A stretch of DNA of 9,110 nucleotides from Lachnospiraceae bacterium UBA7480 (GCA_002479655.1 DLOQ01000194.1:477-9586); one strand, 5' to 3'. Numbered from the stretch's first letter, positions 1 through 5,496 are shown. The notes: a model not told the origin generated them from the letters alone. Numbers and translations are program-made.

Positions 1-1758
1 GAGGATCTCCCTGTTTATCCCGTCCGGATCTTCGCACCGGCTGCGGAAGCCCGCCCGGATACTCTTGTGGGTAAAATCATAGCGGCCGTCATCCCTCAGC
101 AGGAAGCAGTCATTCATATAGGTGACGAAATGGGAGAAGTCGATCTCCGACCACTCCGCGCCCAGTAATGCAGCCATATCTTTTCTGCGCAGACCGTTTC
201 TTGATACGGCAAGGTATTGTGCCGCTTTGGATACGAGCTTCTCATTGATCCGCTGTCCCGCCTCGCTTAACAGGGCGGCGCTCATTTCGTCAAGGCCATC
301 GGGACATTTGGCTTTGATAAGCTCCAGCTGGCGCTGCTCTATGGCAGTCATACCGTCGCCCCTGTTCCTGATATCCTCAAAATCTTCCCGGTTCATCATG
401 AGAAGCCTCTGGACGAGCAATGACAGGTACAGCGGATTGTCGGAGGCTTTCAGCTCCAGCATCTTATTTATGACAGGCTTTGAGATTTCTCTGCCGCTCC
501 TTGCGAGGATTCCGCTGATGACGTCCAGTTTATCCTCGTCATTCAGCTGCCGGAGCGTATGGTGTTCCCGGAAGGGAGTCTTGAAATCCGTTGTGCAGGT
601 CATGACAAAATGGATATCTTCCGATACGGACATGGGGATAAAATGCAGCCTGTCCCTGTCCTCGCTCTGGGTGAGCTGGTCTGCGGCATCCACCATGATG
701 AGCAGCTTTGCCCCCGCTTTTGCGTATGCGGAACACAGCTCCGCGAGTTTGTCCCTCCACTCGTCGGGAGTGTGTTCTTTCTTTTTGTCGGTCTGGGGGT
801 CCGTTTCGTCTATGTAATGGTCAAGGTGCAGTTCTTCCTCTATAAAGTAAACCGTGTTCTCAATGATGTCCCTTGCGGAATTACTCTGCGTTGTAAGTCC
901 TGAAATAAAGGGAAGGACCGTCCAACCGGATTTTTCAAGCTCTGTAGCCATATGGGAAAAGAGTGTGCTCTTGCCGCTGCCCACTTCGCCCTTGATGATG
1001 GTGACGGTCTGTGACAGGGCATCTTCCATCAATTTTTCGGCTTCTGCCTGCCTTGCCCGGAACATCACGTTCTTTTCCCGGATAAATGCAGCGTGGGTCC
1101 TCCTTTCGCGTTCGAAATCGGTGAGGTTCTCCGTTTTCCGCCATTCAGGCAGGAGCATGTCCCTGATGTCTTTGGCAAGCGTCATGGCAAAATCATTGAT
1201 GCCGTCAAAACCGCTGCCGTTCCATTTCAGGGTATATTCCTTTACTTTTCCGCCGGTGATGCTTTTTATCCTATTCTTGAGCGCCAGGATCTTTTCTTCA
1301 TGCATTTTGTCCTCGGCAAGATAATCAGAGGGGGTGTCACCTTCTATCTCACGGAAATAGAAGAGCGTATTCTGAAACTTTCTCTCGTCGCAGAGGGCAC
1401 CGTATTCGATCTCCAGCGCGGTCACGCTTTTTTCCAGATCTTCCAGTGCAAGATGTTTCCTGTCCGCGGCAGTTCTGATGAGGCCGCCATCGGGTATCCA
1501 GCCGTAGCGGTAGCCCAGAAGCACCACCATGGGCGGCTCGCTGCGGTCTATTTCATCGAGACAGACGTCAAGCACCTTTTTAGAGCCTTCCTCCGTATCA
1601 AGATCGCCTGTGTTGATTCCCCAGCGCAGGTCGCAGAAGTCCAGCTCATCACCGTGTTTTTTTGCCTCCTCATTCAGGGACGGCGCGGTAATATCCCTTA
1701 TGGCGTCGCGTTCATAGTGCATGTCCTTAAAAGTGCTTGACACAAAGATGGTCTTCAT
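1..1758 (-). CDS. STAND NTPase with N-terminal DUF4062 domain (TEP1/NWD1-like), 3' end beyond window
   Basis: Open frame of 586 codons without a stop, starting at ATG 1756-1758 and running off the left edge. A GGAGA ribosome binding site lies 7 nt upstream (1766-1770). The N-terminus IFVSSTFKDMHYERD (residues 4-18), DLRWGI (43-48), LLGYRYGWIP (80-89) and a later LFYFRE are the hallmarks of DUF4062, also found at the N-terminus of eukaryotic TEP1 and NWD1. A P-loop NTPase follows: Walker A GEVGSGKST (257-265), Walker B LLIMVDAADQ (352-361), a strand ending MTCTT near 386-390, and NPLYL (441-445) at the usual STAND GxP-like position. A winged-helix-like region with DFTHKSIRAGF comes near the visible end. 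STAND proteins are ATP-dependent signalling switches, usually with C-terminal TPR or WD repeats as sensor; that part is outside the window. Its role as an effector or immune protein is inference. GC is higher than in the genes to the right. Family call firm, function unknown. Confidence 0.9.
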   Translation of the reverse strand, partial: MKTIFVSSTFKDMHYERDAIRDITAPSLNEEAKKHGDELDFCDLRWGINTGDLDTEEGSKKVLDVCLDEIDRSEPPMVVLLGYRYGWIPDGGLIRTAADRKHLALEDLEKSVTALEIEYGALCDERKFQNTLFYFREIEGDTPSDYLAEDKMHEEKILALKNRIKSITGGKVKEYTLKWNGSGFDGINDFAMTLAKDIRDMLLPEWRKTENLTDFERERRTHAAFIREKNVMFRARQAEAEKLMEDALSQTVTIIKGEVGSGKSTLFSHMATELEKSGWTVLPFISGLTTQSNSARDIIENTVYFIEEELHLDHYIDETDPQTDKKKEHTPDEWRDKLAELCSAYAKAGAKLLIMVDAADQLTQSEDRDRLHFIPMSVSEDIHFVMTCTTDFKTPFREHHTLRQLNDEDKLDVISGILARSGREISKPVINKMLELKASDNPLYLSLLVQRLLMMNREDFEDIRNRGDGMTAIEQRQLELIKAKCPDGLDEMSAALLSEAGQRINEKLVSKAAQYLAVSRNGLRRKDMAALLGAEWSEIDFSHFVTYMNDCFLLRDDGRYDFTHKSIRAGFRSRCEDPDGINREIL

Positions 1759-1807
1759 TGATACGTCTCCTTTTTTGGCTCCGTTTTATATTTGTATATA
1801 CGTTTGT

Positions 1808-1836
1808 ATTATAATATATGCGGCGGTAAGGTACAA
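1808..1836 (-). promoter_or_regulatory. candidate promoter of the STAND gene
   Basis: On the minus strand, TTGTAC (1831-1836) and a perfect TATAAT (1808-1813) are separated by 17 bp. This is about 50 bp upstream of the start codon at 1758. The -35 matches only half of the consensus, so activity rests mainly on the -10. The downstream leader contains the palindrome GTATATAC (1794-1801) flanked by TTTGTAT-like repeats, which could be a repressor site; that is inference. Confidence 0.55.
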
Positions 1837-1850
1837 GTTATTGCATATCA

Positions 1851-1882
1851 GTTTTCCCATTTTTGGCATCCAAAAAGAAAAC
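1851..1882. repeat. bulged inverted repeat between divergent promoters
   Basis: GTTTTC (1851-1856) pairs with GAAAAC (1877-1882), and TTTTTGG (1860-1866) pairs with CCAAAAA (1870-1876). This gives 13 bp of stem with a 3-nt bulge (1857-1859) and a 3-nt loop. An alternative pairing CCATTTT (1857-1863) with AAAATGG (1883-1889) is also possible. Neither strand shows a T-tract after it, so it does not read as a terminator. It sits midway between the -35 boxes of the two divergent genes, which suggests a shared operator (inference). Confidence 0.5.
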
Positions 1883-1892
1883 AAAATGGCAG

Positions 1893-1921
1893 TTGAATAA
1901 TTTTAATTTAAATAGTATAAT
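1893..1921 (+). promoter_or_regulatory. candidate promoter of the DUF4143 ATPase gene
   Basis: TTGAAT (1893-1898) and a perfect TATAAT (1916-1921) are spaced by 17 bp, about 50 bp before the start codon at 1972. It is divergent to the STAND promoter, with the two -35 boxes about 56 bp apart. Confidence 0.65.
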
Positions 1922-1971
1922 ATTGAAAAAAAAGGGCACAATGTCCATAAAGTGTCAAAGATGGAGACGAT

Positions 1972-3225
1972 ATGGAAATAAAAAGAGATATTTACCTGAA
2001 GAAAATAATAAACCGCATGCATAACGGAATGATAAAGGTGATCACAGGAATAAGACGTTCGGGAAAATCATATCTTCTGTTTACCATATTTAAAAACTAC
2101 CTGAAATCAGAAGGCGTTGCGGAAGACCATCTGATAGCGATTGAACTGGATATGCTGGAAAATAAGAAATACAGAGATCCCTATGTCATTCTTGATTATA
2201 TAAAAGGGAAGATCACGGATGACGGTGATTATTACATTTTCCTTGATGAAGTGCAGTTATTGGAGGAATTTGAAGGAGTGCTTAATTCACTTCTTCATAT
2301 CAGAAATGCAGACATTTATGTAACAGGAAGCAATTCGAAATTTTTATCAAAGGATGTTATTACGGAGTTTAGAGGGCGTGGTGATGAGATCCATGTGTAT
2401 CCTGTCAGCTTCAGAGAATACATGGAAGTATGTGAAGGTGATAAGTATGAAGGATGGAGTTCGTATGTAAATTACGGAGGGCTTCCATTGACCGTTACAA
2501 TGAATGCTGATGAACAGAAGATGGAATATCTCACAAGATTATTTGAAGAGACATATATCAGGGATATCATTGAACGCCACCATATAGAAAAAGCGCAGGA
2601 GATGGATGATCTGATCAATGTCCTTGCATCCGGTGTTGGTTCGCTGACTAATGCTTCCAAAATAGAGGCGACATTTAAAAGCGTGATAGGCTCTGATATC
2701 AGCCTTAATACGATCAGGGCTTATATTGAATATCTTAAGGATGCTTTTATTGTAAGTGAAGCGAGCAGATATGATGTAAAAGGCAGGAAGTATATTGGCA
2801 CGCCTTTAAAATATTATTTTGAAGATGTTGGACTTAGAAATGCCAGACTGGGATTCAGACAACCGGAAGAAACGCATCTTATGGAAAATATTATTTATAA
2901 CGAGCTGCGTGTCCGCGGCTTTCAGGTAGATGTGGGTGTAGTCCCAAAACGGAACAGAACAAAAGAGGGGGTGCAGGAAAAGAAGCAGCTTGAAATTGAT
3001 TTTGTGGCAAATATGGGAAGTAAGCGTTACTATATCCAGTCAGCTTTTAGTATTCCCGACGATAAAAAGAGAGCGCAGGAAAAAGCATCACTTACTAATG
3101 TCCATGATTCATTTAAGAAGATCATCATTGTAAAGGATATCATCAAGCCATGGTATGATGATGACGGGATCCTGACAATGAGCATCTATGATTTTCTGTT
3201 AAAGGCGGATAGCTTGGAAATTTAG
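1972..3225 (+). CDS. AAA ATPase, AAA_14/DUF4143 family
   Basis: 417-residue protein of the ATPase family that joins an N-terminal AAA_14 domain to a C-terminal DUF4143 domain. Visible motifs are Walker A GIRRSGKS (26-33), Walker B FLDEVQ (90-95) and the sensor-like GSNS (119-122), followed by RGRGDEIHVYPVSFREY. The C-terminal domain is of the restriction-endonuclease-like type, with ENIIYNEL from residue 305, EIDFVA from 341 and YYIQSA from 353. The position where an active PD-(D/E)xK enzyme has E-x-K reads Q-S-A, so nuclease activity is doubtful. The ATG has GGAG at 1963-1966, 5 nt upstream. Length is normal for the family. These proteins are common, often in accessory or mobile DNA of Firmicutes and Bacteroidetes, and their role is not established. 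It stands alone between the divergent STAND gene and the antitoxin, with its own promoter. Family call is firm; a functional link to the STAND protein is only suggested by divergence. Confidence 0.9.
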   Translation: MEIKRDIYLKKIINRMHNGMIKVITGIRRSGKSYLLFTIFKNYLKSEGVAEDHLIAIELDMLENKKYRDPYVILDYIKGKITDDGDYYIFLDEVQLLEEFEGVLNSLLHIRNADIYVTGSNSKFLSKDVITEFRGRGDEIHVYPVSFREYMEVCEGDKYEGWSSYVNYGGLPLTVTMNADEQKMEYLTRLFEETYIRDIIERHHIEKAQEMDDLINVLASGVGSLTNASKIEATFKSVIGSDISLNTIRAYIEYLKDAFIVSEASRYDVKGRKYIGTPLKYYFEDVGLRNARLGFRQPEETHLMENIIYNELRVRGFQVDVGVVPKRNRTKEGVQEKKQLEIDFVANMGSKRYYIQSAFSIPDDKKRAQEKASLTNVHDSFKKIIIVKDIIKPWYDDDGILTMSIYDFLLKADSLEI

Positions 3226-3238
3226 ACAGATAAAGATA

Positions 3239-3269
3239 TTTGAAAAAAGGTAATGTATGCTTTTTCAAA
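3239..3269. repeat. A/T-rich inverted repeat after the ATPase gene
   Basis: Arms TTTGAAAAA (3239-3247) and TTTTTCAAA (3261-3269) are perfect over 9 bp around a 13-nt loop, just after the ATPase stop codon and before the antitoxin promoter. With one G-C pair and no T-tract it is at best a weak terminator. Confidence 0.35.
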
Positions 3270-3289
3270 AAACATTTATAATATTCTTG

Positions 3290-3318
3290 TTGACAGAATA
3301 GCAATAGTAGAATACAAT
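3290..3318 (+). promoter_or_regulatory. strong promoter of the antitoxin gene
   Basis: A perfect TTGACA (3290-3295) and TACAAT (3313-3318) with 17-bp spacing form the best promoter in the window. Transcripts would start about 35 bp before the antitoxin ATG. Because no terminator or other good promoter is visible before cmk, it probably also supplies cmk (inference). Confidence 0.8.
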
Positions 3319-3323
3319 AAAAG

Positions 3324-3341
3324 TACGAAAAAACATACGAA
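3324..3341 (+). promoter_or_regulatory. direct repeat, candidate antitoxin operator
   Basis: TACGAA occurs twice (3324-3329 and 3336-3341) with a 12-bp period, between the -10 box and the ribosome binding site AGAGGTG. Phd/YefM proteins normally repress their own operon by binding repeats in this region. The assignment is positional only. Confidence 0.35.
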
Positions 3342-3359
3342 TTTTAAAGAGGTGATATT

Positions 3360-3674
3360 ATGTTAGCAGTGAAAAGTATGGATGTAAGAGAAAATTTTAA
3401 AGATTGGTGTAATCAGGTAATCAATGGTGAAATTTTGATTGTATCAAGACCCAGAAACGAAAATGTTGTGATCATATCTGAAAAAGAATATAATGAAATA
3501 CAAAAATCAAAAAGAAATGCAGAATATCTTGCAAAGCTGGACAAAAGCAGGGAGCAGTTGGAGCAGGAAAAAACTATATCTTTTACAATGGAAGAATTAG
3601 TGGATATGGAAGCGGAGGGTTGGAAACCAACTCAGAAAGTTATAGATTTTATGGAGAAAATGGCGAATGAATGA
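3360..3674 (+). CDS. Phd/YefM-family type II antitoxin (orphaned)
   Basis: 104-residue protein. The N-terminal part with VRENFKDWCNQVINGE, then LIVSRPRNENVVIISEKEY, is the Phd/YefM fold that forms dimers, binds operator DNA and represses its own operon. The longer acidic, helical C-terminal part (about residues 60-104, with FTMEELVDMEAEGWKPTQ) is where such antitoxins wrap the toxin. The start is supported by AGAGGTG 5-11 nt upstream and a near-consensus promoter. The expected partner, a YoeB/Txe-type mRNA interferase, should start overlapping the 3' end; that start is present at 3667 but the frame ends after 15 codons. The gene is very A/T-rich, unlike the STAND gene and cmk. Its antitoxin role is therefore ancestral: it may still repress its promoter, or neutralise a toxin encoded elsewhere. 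Confidence 0.88.
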   Translation: MLAVKSMDVRENFKDWCNQVINGEILIVSRPRNENVVIISEKEYNEIQKSKRNAEYLAKLDKSREQLEQEKTISFTMEELVDMEAEGWKPTQKVIDFMEKMANE

Positions 3675-3714
3675 TTTTACATTTACAGCGCAAGGTTTTA
3701 ATGATTATCAGTAA
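3667..3714 (+). pseudogene. remnant of a YoeB/Txe-like toxin gene, first 15 codons only
   Basis: ATG 3667 overlaps the antitoxin stop by 8 nt and has GGAG at 3653-3656 inside the antitoxin gene, the normal coupling of a toxin-antitoxin pair. The frame reads MNDFTFTAQGFNDYQ and then TAA (3712-3714). YoeB-family toxins begin with an FT..A(W/F).DY.YWQ pattern, so the remnant breaks off within the conserved DYxYWQ block. The following bases AAAAGGAG are the ribosome binding site of cmk. This looks like a deletion or recombination junction rather than a point mutation, because no further toxin sequence is recognisable. The family call rests on a short peptide plus position after a YefM-like gene; nothing this short can be active. 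Confidence 0.7.
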
Positions 3715-3720
3715 AAGGAG
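3714..3720 (+). promoter_or_regulatory. ribosome binding site deciding the cmk start
   Basis: AAAGGAG lies 10 nt before ATG 3731 and overlaps the stop codon of the toxin remnant. It favours ATG 3731 over the in-frame ATG 3671, which would add 20 residues foreign to the kinase family. Confidence 0.7.
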
Positions 3721-3730
3721 AAGGCAAGCT

Positions 3731-4384
3731 ATGGCAACAGTAATCGCAATCGACGGACCGGCGGGTGCCGGAAAAAGCACCATTGCAAAATTGGTGGCAA
3801 AGGAGCTGAATGCAATCTATATCGATACGGGAGCAATGTACCGCGCAATGGCATTGTATCTGCTGCGCAGTCATATAGATATAGAAGATGAAAAGGTATT
3901 GACAGAATGTGTTGCGTCAGCGGATATTTCGATCCGTTTTGATGATGGGGAGCAGCAGGTATGGTTGAATGGAGAGAATGTCAACGGGCTGATCCGGACG
4001 GAGGAGGTAAGCGCCATGGCGTCGGTTTCTTCCGCAAAAGGCGTGGTACGCGTGAAATTGGTGGATCTGCAAAGAAAGCTTGCTAAAGATCATGATGTGG
4101 TCATGGATGGCAGGGATATCGGTACTCATGTGCTGCCGGACGCAAAGCCGAAGATCTTTCTGACCGCAAGCTCCAAGGTGCGCGCGAAGAGAAGATATGA
4201 CGAACTGACCGCCAAAGGAGAAGTATGTGACTTAGATACGATCGAAAAAGATATCATTGAGCGGGATGAGCGGGATAAGAATCGTGAGATATCGCCGCTT
4301 CGTCAGGCAGAGGACGCAATATTGGTGGATACGTCAGATATGACGATCGAGCAGGTGAAGGAGAAGATCATTTCACTGATTTAA
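3731..4384 (+). CDS. cmk: cytidylate kinase
   Basis: 217 residues, normal length for bacterial (d)CMP kinase, which phosphorylates CMP and dCMP with ATP in the cytoplasm for nucleotide salvage and RNA turnover. Visible are the P-loop GPAGAGKST (9-17), the nucleotide-monophosphate site YIDTGAMYRA (30-39), MDGRDIGT (125-132), and the lid and C-terminal signature ERDKNREISPLRQAEDA. The chosen start gives the standard MATVIAIDGPAG beginning. It is the first gene of the cmk-ispH-rpsA run. Upstream, the usual neighbour is replaced by the antitoxin and toxin remnant, and the only good promoter visible is that of the antitoxin. Its last 12 codons are part of an imperfect tandem duplication that continues past the stop codon. 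Essential or near-essential in many Firmicutes (family knowledge). Confidence 0.97.
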   Translation: MATVIAIDGPAGAGKSTIAKLVAKELNAIYIDTGAMYRAMALYLLRSHIDIEDEKVLTECVASADISIRFDDGEQQVWLNGENVNGLIRTEEVSAMASVSSAKGVVRVKLVDLQRKLAKDHDVVMDGRDIGTHVLPDAKPKIFLTASSKVRAKRRYDELTAKGEVCDLDTIEKDIIERDERDKNREISPLRQAEDAILVDTSDMTIEQVKEKIISLI

Positions 4385-4430
4385 TAGATCAAGTGAAAGG
4401 GAAGTTCATTTCATTGATTTGCTCGATCAA
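4349..4430 (+). repeat. tandem duplication (period 38) of the cmk 3' end
   Basis: Bases 4349-4392 and 4387-4430 match at 35 of 44 positions with a 38-bp shift. The first unit covers the end of cmk and its stop codon; the second lies in the spacer. Both contain a CATTTCA(C/T)TGATTT core and end in GATCAA. The divergence suggests an old duplication. Confidence 0.75.
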
Positions 4431-4433
4431 TGA
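4411..4433 (+). repeat. small hairpin downstream of cmk
   Basis: TCATTGAT (4411-4418) and ATCAATGA (4426-4433) are perfect 8-bp arms around the 7-nt loop TTGCTCG. G-U pairs could lengthen the stem by two. Only three T residues follow shortly after, so termination would be weak. Confidence 0.5.
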
Positions 4434-4439
4434 GGTTTG

Positions 4440-4526
4440 CATAACTTGAAGTCGGAACAACTATGTTCCAAAAATGATTTCATTTATGATGTTTTTGGAA
4501 CATAGTTGTTCTAACAAAAAGTTATG
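4440..4526. repeat. 87-bp near-palindrome with perfect 20-bp stem
   Basis: The inner arms 4455-4474 and 4492-4511 are perfect inverted repeats of 20 bp around a 17-nt loop. Outer arms CATAACTT (4440-4447) and AAGTTATG (4519-4526) are also perfect and lie 7 nt outside the inner arms on both sides, giving a symmetric 7 x 7 internal loop. Each inner arm holds a smaller inverted repeat (GGAAC, 6 nt, GTTCC or GTTCT). No T-tract follows on either strand. It could be a miniature palindromic repeat element, an RNA-stabilising or processing hairpin, or a regulatory structure for ispH. Confidence 0.85.
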
Positions 4527-4568
4527 TAAACCGTAAAGGTAAAAGTCATGTAAACTGTAAGGATAAAA
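4521..4568 (+). repeat. 24-bp tandem repeat ahead of ispH
   Basis: Units 4521-4544 and 4545-4568 are identical at 20 of 24 positions (shared core ATGTAAAC, then GTAA, then TAAAA). The second unit runs directly into the ispH ribosome binding site AAAGGAG (4566-4572), which is 6 nt before the ATG. The first unit overlaps the right outer arm of the near-palindrome. Confidence 0.8.
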
Positions 4569-4578
4569 GGAGCGCACC

Positions 4579-5496
4579 ATGGAGATTACACTTGCCAAAA
4601 CCGCCGGTTTCTGCTTTGGCGTCAAGCGGGCGGTGGATCAGGTCTATGAACAGTTAAAACAGAATAAGCCGATCTATACCTATGGTCCGATCATACATAA
4701 TGAAGAGGTTGTCAGAGATCTGGTGGAGAAGGGCGTCCGCATCATAGAAACGGAGGAAGAACTGGCAGCTTTAAGAAACGGCACGGTGATCATCCGTTCC
4801 CACGGCGTACCCGAACGGATCATAACGCTGCTGAAGGAGAACGGACTGGAATATATTGATATGACATGTCCTTTTGTGAAGCGCATCCATGAGATCGTCA
4901 GCAGGGAGAGCGTACATAGTCATATTGTAATTATTGGCAATCCGGGGCATCCCGAAGTGGAGGGCATCAGAGGATGGTCCAAGACACCCGCTGTGGTGAT
5001 CTCCACAAAAGAGGAAGCCTGCCTGTATGAGCCTGAAGAAAGTCAATGCGGAAATATAGAAAATTTTGTTCAAACCAAGCAGCATCAGCCCGTAAAACAG
5101 GGTGAGAAGAACGAAAAACATATCTGTATTGTTGCGCAGACGACATTTAACTACAATAAATTTCAAGAACTTGTTGAAATATTTATGAAAAAAGGTTATG
5201 ATATAAATATTATGAATACTATCTGCGACGCCACAAGAAAGCGTCAGGCAGAAGCGAAGGAAATTGCGTCGGATGCCGATATCATGATTGTCGTAGGTGA
5301 CACACAAAGCTCTAACAGCAAAAAGCTGTATGAGATCTGCCAGCAGGAATGTGCCCGGACATATTTTATCCAGACCGGCAGAGATTTAGAGTTAAAGGTT
5401 GACGATACTGTGCGTAAGATAGGAATTACAGCGGGGGCTTCCACCCCGAATAATATTATAGAGGAGGTTCAAAACTATGTCAGAAGTATCTTTTGA
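4579..5496 (+). CDS. ispH: 4-hydroxy-3-methylbut-2-enyl diphosphate reductase (IspH/LytB)
   Basis: 305-residue iron-sulfur enzyme that reduces HMBPP to IPP and DMAPP, the last step of the MEP pathway, in the cytoplasm. The three cluster cysteines are C12 in GFCFGVKRAV, C97 in TCPFVKRIHEIV and C216 in TICDATRKRQ. Substrate-site residues are visible as H40 (IIHNEE), H75 (RSHGVPE), H124 and E126 (GNPGHPEVEG), the AQTTFN block (186-191), SSNSKKLYE and the C-terminal AGASTPNNIIEEV. It is somewhat longer than the usual 280-290 residues because of a hydrophilic stretch at about 150-180, rich in Q, K, E and N, before HICIVAQTTFN. The start has AAAGGAG 6 nt upstream. Its last 20 nt overlap the S1 gene in another frame. 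In many other Clostridia IspH and S1 are one fused protein; here they are separate. Confidence 0.97.
   Translation: MEITLAKTAGFCFGVKRAVDQVYEQLKQNKPIYTYGPIIHNEEVVRDLVEKGVRIIETEEELAALRNGTVIIRSHGVPERIITLLKENGLEYIDMTCPFVKRIHEIVSRESVHSHIVIIGNPGHPEVEGIRGWSKTPAVVISTKEEACLYEPEESQCGNIENFVQTKQHQPVKQGEKNEKHICIVAQTTFNYNKFQELVEIFMKKGYDINIMNTICDATRKRQAEAKEIASDADIMIVVGDTQSSNSKKLYEICQQECARTYFIQTGRDLELKVDDTVRKIGITAGASTPNNIIEEVQNYVRSIF
5461..5467 (+). promoter_or_regulatory. ribosome binding site of rpsA inside ispH
   Basis: GAGGAGG, a full Shine-Dalgarno match, lies in the ispH coding sequence 9 nt before ATG 5477. It shows that the S1 protein is initiated independently rather than made as an IspH fusion by default. 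Confidence 0.8.

Noticed and set aside
122..817. Plus-strand open frame of 231 codons
   Set aside because: It is antisense to the STAND gene; the product is Ser/Leu/Phe-rich with no family motifs, while the minus strand shows Walker A, Walker B and DUF4062 motifs.
1093..1740. Plus-strand open frame of 215 codons
   Set aside because: Antisense to the DUF4062 and linker part of the STAND gene; no recognisable motif and no supported start.
3671..3730. Extended cmk start at ATG 3671, overlapping the antitoxin stop as ATGA
   Set aside because: The extra 20 residues are foreign to cytidylate kinases and derive from the toxin remnant DNA in another frame; ATG 3731 has its own ribosome binding site. 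Minor use of 3671 cannot be excluded.
4440..4526. Large hairpin as a rho-independent terminator of cmk
   Set aside because: No T-tract follows the stem on either strand, and the ispH gene behind it lacks a clear promoter.
4771..5307. Minus-strand open frame of 178 codons
   Set aside because: Shadow of ispH, which has all three cluster cysteines on the plus strand.
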